A DNA stretch of 64,000 nt from Ciona intestinalis (lineage: Eukaryota > Chordata > Ascidiacea > Phlebobranchia > Cionidae): positions 57,893 to 121,892 of the forward strand of contig NW_004190376.2 in assembly GCF_000224145.3 (NCBI RefSeq), written 5' to 3'. The position numbers were made by a program, and so were the translations under genes. This document shows positions 44,985-56,900 of the stretch, in pieces. The notes beneath the pieces were generated by a model, which ran no database searches, was not told the origin of the DNA, and saw only the letters and a list, made by a program, of their open reading frames with translations. Numbering within the stretch: the first letter of the stretch is position 1; each line of letters opens with the position of its first letter.

Positions 44985-47900
44985 ATGTCTAGTGATTACT
45001 CCTCAGAGGACGACGATCCGAATGAAATTGAAAATGATTTCAGGTTAGTTTGATGGGTTATGTTATATTGTTTATTGAATGAATGAATGTATGTAACTTT
45101 TTTATTCTACAACGACAGTCGTTATAACACAGGTGTTCTGTCTTATACACCTCGTGCCTGCTTAACGAGTTACCCATATGAAACTTATTTATCTTTGCAT
45201 GGCCGGGCAACGACAGTTGTTATAACACAGGTGTTCTGTTTCATACACCTCATGCCCGCTAACTAGTTACAACGTATGTAACTTATTTATCCTTGCATGG
45301 CACGAGGATGAAGTAAGTTTCATTCATTAATTCAAAATATTGACAACATTCTAATCATTCAGGCCCCCGAATAGTAGCAAGGGTCCCATCCATACAAAGT
45401 TATCAGTGGAAGAACTTAGGGAATTGTTGGAGAGTGAACCTGATGTGTATAAAAGATGTAGAATAAGTACCAATGCTGTTGGTATGGGGGAGGCAACACC
45501 ACTAGATGATGAAGGTCTCCCCATCTTGCTCTCAAATAGAAAATCACAGGGAAGAGCGTTTGATGGAGATGAAGTTGTTGTCAAGGTAACGTCGAAAAAA
45601 AAATCAGAAAAGCAATCACCTACAAAGTAACATACATGGTAACTCGTATGTGGACCAAGGTGTATGAACCAGAACACCCGTGTTATAACGACTGTCGTTA
45701 TTCCAGCTATGCGAGGATAAAGTAAGATGCATACAATAGACTTTGTAAGGTTCCATGACGTGCAAGACCTCACCCATATAGAACAGAATGTGCATATACA
45801 ATGTTGGGGTAATGGGCCAACTTTTGCATAAATCTTATATCCCATGACTTGCCACTTTGCAGTACCTCACCCATGTAGAATAGAACGTATTCATCTTTCT
45901 CTAAAACTTTTAGATAATACACCATGGCAATAGAAAGGAGAGGTATGGGAGCGTTGAAGGAATAACAAAGCGGTAAGTTAACTGCTTTGCCATAGGTTTA
46001 AGCCACACACTGTATGAATACTTGGGTGTTGGCTCTTCTAGATAAGAAATTTGATTACCGAAGTTTAAACCAATGCTTATATTTATGTATATATATATAG
46101 AAGTTGGTTTTAATGTCATATTCAGGTCGTCTTCATCAGGGTGAAATGACACGAAAAAAACGTTGGTAAAGTGTAGGTTAGCAAAATTCTTGCCCAGAGA
46201 GCCAAAATACAAGTATAATAGGCCTGGCAGTAACATGATATATATTCTATATATATTAAATGAATGAATGTAACATTCCCTGTGAGTAAAAACACTGTTT
46301 TGACAAGGATTGTGTAAATAAAACATTGTATCAACGTATATGATTAGGCATGCTACTTTTTTATGAAATTATTTTATAATAGATGTAGGACATTTAAAAT
46401 AAGCAACCCTATTCTCTAAATATTATTGCCAAATCTATATTGTTAAATTAAATCTTTTGCTAAAGTACCATAAATTGTAATTTTTTTAATACTGTTTTTT
46501 TTTTAAATTTCATTAGATTTTATAAATTTTGTAATTTTGTTGGTCTAAACATTTTCAGGGATTATGAAATAAAGGAGAAAAAGTTTGTTTGTCGAAGAGA
46601 CGAAGCCAACCCACAGTATATGATCCCAGTTGATGAAAAAGTTACTAAATTTTACATCAATTACCGAAACCGAAATGGTTACAGACCTGGTAAGATTGCA
46701 GTGACGTAGAGTGGGGGTAGAGGGGACACCTTTAGCACATAATATCCAAATATCCTGATCATGTTTTAAACAATTAACAACGGTCTATGGGAGTCGTGAG
46801 GGTACAGTTTTATATTTCTTTGAATGTTCTTTGTTTACTACCAATTGGGACGAGAAAATAGAAAATCTTAGGTTTTAATGAATCAATGAATGTAACATAT
46901 TTATCCTCGCGTGCGACAAGCTTTGAACCCGTAACCTTTGGGTTAGAGGCAGGCACTCTAAGGCATGCCATGGGACCTGTGATTTATGCCGAAGTTGCCC
47001 GATTACATTAATTTACAAGTGCAAACTTTTAGGATTACTTTTGTGGTTTTAGGTGGTTCTAAACAAGGTGGATCCCACAGAAAAGAAGCTGACCTGTTTG
47101 TCGTACAGTATGTTAATTGGTCCCAATACAACTGGTACCCACAGGGAAAAATTGTTGAAACCAGAAATTTTTCAACGAATGGTATTTCACTCATCAAAGA
47201 AATGTGTGACATACCTGGTAACTTTGAGTAAGTTTTCTAATATAATAATAATAACTTTGTTTGTCTCTTCAATTACGGTAGCGAAGATTGAAGTATCTGG
47301 TTTGGCAGTTTTGATAAATTAGTAACAGTTATTAAGTAACTTGTAATAAATTCCGCGAATCTGACCCTGATCTGATGTACATATAGTTGAACGATTCTAG
47401 TATAGTGAAATGCAGTAATGATCTGGTGTTACGAAAACGTAACCAACAAAAATCAAGTCCAAATAACGTAGTAATAGAGAAATATATTTCGCCTAAAGGG
47501 CATCGTCAGTCTCTTATTCAAATAGAACTATTCTGTCAGTTATTAAGTAAGTTTTATTTGCCAACAAAAGTAAACTTTAGGTTTATAATGTATTAATATT
47601 AACTTTATTTGTCATTACTGAAGTGAAGATTAAAAATGATTTGGCAATCACAATAAGTTGGTAAACAGGTATTAAGTAACTTTTCCAATGAAATATAATA
47701 ATTTTATTTGTCTCTTCGAACACGGCAGCAAAGAGTAAAAAAAATAATTTGTAAATTTTAATAAATGAGTTAACAAATAAAACTTTTACAGGCGCGACAT
47801 TGAGTCAGCTGCAGAGAAGTTGATTAAACCTGCCATCTATAGAAATGAAACACCTCGACAAAATATGACACATTTAGAAGTTATTACAATTGACCCAGAG

Positions 47901-50900
47901 TTTACATCAAAACACGATGATGGATTGAGTGTTGAAAGCTGCCACGAGCATAATGACTGCTGGATTGTAAGTTGCTGTTATTTTAACTTGATTTTTTTAA
48001 AAGAAGAAATAAAAATTTAGGAAAAAATCAAAAAACAATCACTCACAAAGTTAAATCAATTCAAGAGCACAGCCGGGTAAAATAAGACATTCGTGTTATA
48101 ACTGTTGTAGCCTCACCATAAATAAATTACATTCATTCAATGAAAATATTATTATTCTGTTACTCCTGCTACCAGGATGATGTATATAATCATTTAGCTG
48201 CCTCATCTGGTATAAAAAACAAAGTCTTTCTGGATGGCAGACGATACGTAAAAGTCTTTCTGGATGGCAGACGATACGTCGGAAATACCATATGTTTTTA
48301 TACCAGATGAGCCGTCTAATCGATTGTTAACAATGCTACTGCTTTCCAGATTGGCATTCACATTGCAGATGTTGCTTCAGTCATCCCAAGTGAAGATCCA
48401 GTAGATTTGGAGGCAAAGAAACGAGGTGTCTCCTATGATGATAAGAATAATAAATGTAAGTTTGGAAACTTTTTTGTGATTTTTTTCTTGTTTTTACCTT
48501 ACTGTATGGCTTAAATGAACTTTTCGGGTGTTGGGGTAATGAGCCAAATCTGGTCTAAATCCCAGGTCCTTGACAAGGACCTCACCCACTAAGAATAATA
48601 AAAAAACACATTTTCACACTTATCCCTAATCTGTTATTAATCCACCAGCTTTAGAATCTGCTTCAATATTTCCACGTTGTGTTATCGATGGATTAAGTTT
48701 AAACTTAAACAAAACAAGAGACGCCGTTTCTTTGTTCGTTCATTCATCTGTTCCTGTTTTAAAAAGAAAAGAGGGAAAAAATGATATAAAACGTAGGTTT
48801 TTAGAAAATGTAGTTTTTGTAAAACGAAGGTTTATATAAAATATATATTTTTTTTATAAAAAATAGTTTTTTTAATAAAATGTTTAAAGGTATTCCGTTT
48901 GATAATAATATGTTTTTTTTATCATGTTTTTGCTGTATAAATAATATTATGTCTGTTTGGACTCTATTTAAATAAAAAACTTATGATGCCATTTAGGCGA
49001 ATATATATTTTTATAATACATTGGTTAGACTGGGTTTTTGTCTGTTACATTTTCGTAGCACATGATCCTTGTTCTAGTTTAAATGATATTTTATTCAATT
49101 TTTTATTTTGAATTTTTCTATGCGTCTGAATTGTATTTGTACACCTAAGCACCCCATACCAACAAACAGAACCAAAGTGTATCGTGTGCACTGTTTACCA
49201 AACTAGTCAATAAGGTTTCTAAATATAGTAAATGTGAGTACGATTTTTTTAATGTAAGACCAAATTTTGTTGAGATTTAAAAATCATACCACCAATATTT
49301 CTTGTTTAGGACTTGTGTAAAATATTTTTCAGGTGGAAGTTACAAGTTAATGAAAACAACTGTAAAGGTTCACCATAATTTAACCTACAAAGATGCAAAC
49401 ACAAATATTAAAAAGAATCTAAATGGAAGCTGCCTACACACCTATGGTGTGTCTAATATTCTATGTGGGTATAATTTATTTTAATCCTGCATTTCATTTT
49501 TGCTTCTGTATGGCTGAGAATTAAGGCAACCCATAAGGAACAAGAGAAATTACTGTTTAGTGTCATTCTCAAAGACACATACAATGGTAGGGTCCATTTT
49601 GTAATCTCGCTCTTGAAACAATAGACAGATGATGTGATTTTGGGGAAATCTTTACAACGATTGAACCGAATTGGTACCTAATTTTTGTGGGAGTATTTTA
49701 ATGCATGGCTTTGGAATTTGTAAAAAAATGGGACATGCTAGAGGTTTACTAAAATTAAAACATCAAGCTTTGAACTCGTATGCTTTAGTCTATGCAGGCA
49801 AGAACGTTATATAATTTCCTTATTTTTCTTCTTATAGACAACCTTTGGAAAACAATGTGGGCTTTCCGTTATCAGCGTCTTGGCCTTGCTGCATTTTATC
49901 ATCAAAAGTTTGCGAGTCCATGTGAAATAGAAACCTCTCTAAGTAGTCTGTGTGTAGAAGAAGCAATGATAATGTACAACGCATGTGCTGCACATTATCT
50001 TAGGCACAAGGTATGATTCATTGGGCTGGTTTATAGTTAATTTGACTTCTCTATGCTTAACTGCCAATATTAATTCTTTTTCTTATTAAAATTCCTGATT
50101 TTATTGTAGTAGTTTACCCTGTCACTAGGGATGCACATTACAGAATTTCGAATCCATGAGATTCGAATCCTTTTGTATTCGAATCTAATTACGGGATTCG
50201 GTATTCTGTTTAATGACGTCATTACACGTCATCTCATATACTATATTAACAATTTTTGAAACTTATTAATTTTGAAAAAAAATATTTTTGTGTTTGTGGG
50301 ACTTTCGAGAGTAAACGTTTCGTAACGTCTTTTCATAGCCTGCTATACGTTTCATGACTTAAAAACTACCCAATAGTACAATTTTTGATCATTTTACAAC
50401 TCAAGATCCAACAAGGCTGTTATGAAAGGGTCAATAAACTGACTTTTGTGGTTAAAATTTTTTTTTCCTATAAATATAAAAAGATTCGAAATTCTAGATT
50501 CGAATTAAAGTATTCTAGGATATCCTAGAATACCTAATTATTCTGTAATGTGCATCCCTACCTGTCACTTTGTTTGGTGTTAATTCAGACCTGGCCCATG
50601 GAAAATTGGTTAGCATGCCTGCTTTTGCCCAGAGTGTTTATGGGTTCAAGGTTTATTGCTGCTACCATTTTTGGTGTGACCTTGGGCAGGAAGCTTAACG
50701 ACAACTGCTCCAACCCAGTGTTCATTAATGGGTTGTCTATACGTAGTAACTGGTAAGCTTGCACTGGTGTATGAAACAAAACACTTTGGTATAATGCCTG
50801 TCGTTGCCCCACCACGTGAGGATAAACAAGTTACCTATAAACAAGTTATTACTCACAAATTAACCAAACATATATTTAGAATTAAATTTATTTAGAATTG

Positions 50901-53900
50901 CCAATTTATTGCTCGAGTAATGGAGAGACCTTCATGTGGTGATGTGAGATCTTGGTTAAGTTCTTCATCATCAATTTATCAACAAAGTTGTAAGGAATGT
51001 CTTTCACCTGTAAGTGATATTTACTGTTAGAAAAAAATAATTATTAGGTGTAGCGACCACGCTTATTTTCTTCCAATCAAATGCAAATAGGTTTTTAACT
51101 GTAAGCGTGTTTTACCAACTGTTGTTTTGTCGCTATATCCTGTCTTTTCGTTTAAAATATTTCTAAATCTTTGCTACCGTAATCGAAGAGACAAATACAA
51201 AAGTTTGTTTTTTTATTTTTTTAACCCAAAGTTATTTTTGCACAAGGGATGTAGTATATCTTGTAATGGGACCGAAGTACAAATCTTACAAACTACCTTG
51301 GATGAGATCAAGCAAGCCCTGCACGACAATGATATCGAAACTGCCGTTTTCTTGGCGTGTTGTGACGACAATATTAAGACATTTATTCCAAGTCTTAACA
51401 GGTTTAATTTAAACAACATAATTTTTCTGGCTTTTGCTTTTGGGTTACTTTTTAATGTTTTTTTTATGTTTTTACTTTTATACTTTCTATTTAGTCCAGT
51501 AGTCCATCCATGGATTTCCAAAACATCTAAATAAAGTCTGTAACCTGATAAACAAACCATGCAGGCAGATACTTGACAGCTTGTAACCTTTGCCACAAGG
51601 TATATACTGGGCATCATGACACATTGGTTACCATGCTGTTTGTCTAGAACTTATGGCATAGAGCCTCGTCACTGCTTCCATTCCTGGCGTATGTGTTTTA
51701 GGCAAGACAATAAAAGGCAATTGCTCCAACCCAGTGGTCACTAATGGGTTGTCTAAGTTATCAGCCCATACTGAAACAAGTATAGAAACAGAACACCTGT
51801 GTAAAACAAGTGTCGTTGCCCCCCACGCAGGGATAAAAAAAGTTTCATCCATTCATATAAAGACACCATGTATGGTATACAACTTGATGCTCTTTATGAG
51901 TATTAGCTGATAAAGAAAATACTGATCCCACCCAATAATAATGTTTTCTTATCCAGTTATAGAGAAATGATGAAAAAAGTTGAGCATAGAGATACTGGTA
52001 ACTCAGGAGGTACTGAGCATTTTGACTTACGTTTGCCGATTTACACACAATGTACTTCCCCCCTGCGCGTTTATTCACAACTTGAAATACAAAGGCAAAT
52101 CATTGCTGTGTTGAGGGTCGAACATGAAAACGTGATGTTGGAAAAGGAGAAACAGAGTCGAAGACAAATTGTTCTGCCTTATGTACCTCCAACACGTTCC
52201 CTTCCCACTGTAGTTTTTGGCTCACCAGTACGAAGAGTTTATCAATCTCCTTCACAATCTGTTAGTACAGAGTCAGACTCAGATGATGGAAGTTATTACG
52301 AAGAAGATGGAGACAGCCAAGCGTCAACTGAAATAAGGTGAACTTAAATTTTACTTGCTGGGTGTATGTATCTTAAGCAAGACACTTAACGACAATTGCT
52401 CCAACCCAGTAGTCACTAATGGGTTGTCCAAATTATCAGCCACATTTAAAAATATGAAAATAACTCTCTTAAAAATAATCACCCACAAAGTAACATACAT
52501 GGTAACTCGTAAGCTGGCACAAGGTGTATGAACACCTGTGTTAAAAGTTAAAACGATGGACGTTTTCCGGCCACGCGAGGATAAAGTAAACAATTTCCTT
52601 CATTTATCTAATAAATATTGTGTTTTATATACACAACCTATTGCTTTAAATTTAACCTAATAAATATTGTATTGTGTTTGCTATATATAACCCATTTCTC
52701 CAATTTCCACAGCAGTTGCAGTTCTTTATACGAACCTGTAGACTTGAACTATCATATTCGAATGGAAAGAAAACTTCAAACGTTTAGAAGCTTGATTTTA
52801 AATCATAACTTAATGAAGAAGCTGAGGCAGAAGCCAGCAATTTTCACTGCAGTGATAATACAGGTAATGGGAATATTGTATATTTTTGTTTATTGTGTGC
52901 ATTGTATGTGAATGAATGTGGTGTATATTTCCTGTATTATATATATATATACAGGAAATAAATCACCCACAAAGTTACAAATGTGGTAACTTATAATTGA
53001 GCAGGAGGTGTATGAAACAGAACACCATTGTTATAACGACTGTCGCTTTCCGGCCACACGAGGATAAATAAGTTGTATACATACTTATATATGGGTGCAT
53101 AATCTATACAATAAGTGTAACTTATTTATCTTCGCTTGGGATGCTAACGAATCATAATAACATGGTACTGCACATGTTGTTGTATATTGTTTGTTGGTGT
53201 CCTTAATATGATGAATGATTGTGACTTATTTATCCTCGCTTGGCGGGGAAACGACAGTCGTTATAACGTTAGTGTTCTGTTTCATACACTCTGTGCCCGC
53301 TTATGAGTTACCATGTATGTAACTTTTTTTATCTTCGCATGGCGGAGCAAAAACAGTTGTTATAACAGGGGTGTTCTGTTTTATACACTCTGTGCCCGCT
53401 TATGAGTTACCACGTATGTAACTTATTTATCTTCGCATCGCGGGAAAAAACAGTTGTTATAGCAGGGGTGTTCTGTTTTATACATCTTGTGCCCGCTGTT
53501 GAGGTACCACGTATGTAACCTATTTATCCTCGCTTGGCGGGAAAATGACAGTCGTTATAACACAGGTGTTCTGTTTCATACACCTCATAAGCAATTGCTG
53601 TTGTGTTTTATTCATGGACACAAAGCTCTCTAAATGTAGCAGCACCGAACATCAAATCAACTGTAGAAGCAAGTACTGTAACAAATATGTCAAGATATAT
53701 TAAAAATTTTATATTGTTCGTGCAATTTAACCAGACTTTTTTCCCACCAGGTTACTGAAACCAGTCTAAAGTTTTCTATCTTTGGTGGAATTAATATTTA
53801 TGATCCACAATTCAATTCTATCAACATAAACCACCTGAAATACAAATTGAAGGAAAAGGGAAAAGCGTTTACATGGAAATTTAGGTACATGGTATCAGTA

Positions 53901-56900
53901 TTTAGAAATGTTTCAAAGTATATTGCCCTAGTTAGGCATTGTCAGATTAGTCCTATATATGTTTTAGTTAATTAGTTAGTATTTGGTGTCCCGGGTAATT
54001 CAAACAACCCATAATAACTGACAATGTAGACAACCTATCCGTTACCACTAGGTTGGAGCAATTGTTCCTGAATGTCTTGCCCAAGGACCCATCTGTCCCC
54101 GTTGGTAGCATTGACGAGCCTTGAACCCATTACCTCTGGGTTCGAGGCAGGCACGCTGACCATCTGTGCCACTACGCCGGCGTGGGCTACTGGGTTAGAG
54201 CAGTTGCAGTCAAATATCCTACTCAGGGCGCATGTGTCCCCACAATTGTAGCTTTAAGCCTTGAACCCATGTTTTATAACCTAGAGGCGTGCGCTCATTA
54301 ACCACGCGCCATATTTAATGAAACTGTTACACAGGTATTATGATATGAAAGATGACGATGTTAATAATTACACAACAACCTGCAAGCTTCTAGAAGTTTC
54401 TGTCAAAACTTGGACAGATTTTACTTCTTGCTTGGCTGAGGAATACAGCAGAGAAGTAAAACAGAAATTGCAAAAGTAAAATTTGTTATGTTTGTATAAC
54501 AAAAAAAATTGTGTGTTCTGTGCAGCAATTTCATTGGCTATTTATTAAATTAGAGACATGTTTTTGTAAACTTTATATATTAATACAGTGTGTACAGCAA
54601 TTTCCGTAACTGTCATCTAATGCCCCTATTTCACTGTCAAACAACAAATACATTGGTTATTTCTATAATAATAGCTTTATCCAAACTTTTAATTTTTTAA
54701 ACATAGACAAATAAACTGATAATTTGATATTGTTAATTCTTCCTGTATCTAGAATTGTGGAGGAAGCAACACCAAGTAATCTATTAACACAAAACAAATC
54801 TGGATCTTGTACCAAAGAAACTGCAAGATGTAAAAAAAAATGCAATTGCCCAGACAAGATGTTTTACCAAACACCGAACAAGTTATGGCATGGTCGTGAA
54901 ATAAAGTTGGAAGCAAAATCTGGATCTCTGCTAGAATTCCAAGTCTCACAGGGCATTGAACGGGGCATATCAAGCCCTGTGATTCAACTGCTCAATTTGG
55001 CACCAGATCTGGATGTATGTCTGTCACATCAGAGGCATATTACTATGTTTGACTTCGAGTATACATACGGTAGGAAAGAATTTCATGAATTTTTATAATT
55101 CTGTTTAATAACTTCCAGCACCGTAGCACAGTTGGTTTGCGCGCCTGCCTCTAACTCAGAGGTAATGGGTTCAAGGCTCGTCGCTGTTACCATTGTGGAC
55201 ATATGTGTCCTTGAGCAAGACACTTAACGGCAATTTCTCTAACCCAGTGGTCACTAACGGGTTGTCCAAATTACAGGCAGGCGCGCTAACCACTTTACCA
55301 CGACGCCGGATTTAAAAAGCCAAAACCATTTTCAGTGATATCAGAAGTTAAAAAGACTTAATTTTAAACAGATACACCCCTACAACCAGAGTTGGAGAGT
55401 TACTTTCGCAAATGGATAGCACTTGTTCAAAAAGAAGCTTTGTATTCGGCTGTCAAAAGCAACCAGTCCATTATATTACAGAATCTTGATGTGGAAATTA
55501 AAAAAACACCAAGAGGTAAAAAGTTGTTTTTTTGTCAAAATGAATGAACAAAATGTAACTTATTTTTTTGTGTGTCCAGCAACGACAGTCGTTATAACAC
55601 AGGTGCTTTGTTTTATGAACTTTGTGCCTGCTTACGTTACCAATTATAACTTTGCAGGTGACTTTTTGGGTTTTTTTTTTGTAATGTACGGCTGACAATT
55701 TAGACAACCTGTAAAAAAACACTGGCTTGGACTTAACAACTATTGCTGTTAAGTCTAAATACAATTTTGCTTTTATTTTTTTTTTAAAAAGAGCAAAAAT
55801 TGTTTTTTTAAAAATATATATGTGTATATAATAAGTTGTTGTTATTCTTTTCAAGGGACATTGGTTGGTAGTTTTGATTTAGAGCTTGAGCGTATGAAAC
55901 ATTCCTTCTTTGATGTGAGACAAGGAGATTACTTATGTTTGCGAGGAAAGAAATCAAAACAAGGTGAAGAAAGCTTGAAGATAAAAATAGACCTTCTGTT
56001 CTATTTTGTAATGGGTGAGGTCCGTGAGAACGTAGGATTTAGGCCAGACTTGGCCCATTACCCCAACAGCCCTGTACGCCCAGAAGTGACCTGCTCGCGG
56101 TAGTGAAGTTTTTTTCTTCATGCTTGTACTCACAACGTCACAACTGGACGTACTTCCGCAGAATGTTTATCCTCGTCTGGGCAGCGAGTCACCACATACA
56201 TGCAACTTTGTGTGTAATTGTTTTTTCCTGTATATGACTGTTAATTTGGACAACCCATAAGTGACCACTGGGTTGGAGCAATGTCCGTTAAGTGTCTTGG
56301 TACATATGGCGTTCAGTTTTAGTATCGCCGTCGAGCATCGAACTGTGGACACTTTGGTTTTCGATGCAGGTGCCTAAACCACTGAGCTACGGCGCTGGAC
56401 AAAAATAGATCTTGTGAGATTGAATGCAATTTATTAATCAACATGTGGCAGGAAAACCACGTTCATTGTAAAGCGCCAAAATATATTTTTTTTATTTCAA
56501 AATTTAAAACGAATACCATAAAAATAATTATTTTTTCCAGACACCACATCATGGGTAGCTCATGCCGTAGTGACTAAATCAAAGAAACCTGTAAACCCAA
56601 ATGTCAAGTTCCAACAAGTTGAATTTGAGATTTGTCCTTCCGTTGGAACATCCAAGCCACCCAAGCTGAAGTTGTGTCTGACTTGTGAGGTCATACCACT
56701 GTCTGTTTCACACAGGTAACATTATGACTGCATACTCAAATCTAAACCTGACCTGGTGCTTATAAGTCAATTCTTATAGCCATTTAACGTTACGACTGTG
56801 TTAAATTCGACGAAATCTGACCCTGATCTGGTGCTTATAAGCCAATTCTTATAGCCATTTAACGTTACGACTGTGTTAAATTCGACGAAATCTGACCCTG

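Noticed and set aside
44654..44992. 112-codon plus-strand frame just before HELZ2
   Set aside because: Built on an AT microsatellite (YIYIYIYIY run); it overlaps the HELZ2 start in another frame.
45351..45845. 164-codon minus-strand frame
   Set aside because: Antisense of HELZ2 exon 2 plus SINE and dispersed-repeat sequence.
51213..51617. 134-codon minus-strand frame
   Set aside because: Antisense shadow of HELZ2 exon 12, which has the expected phase and splice sites.
55118..55190. tRNA gene
   Set aside because: A-box and B-box-like pieces exist but no cloverleaf closes, and the sequence continues into the repeated SINE body; the same head recurs at many sites.
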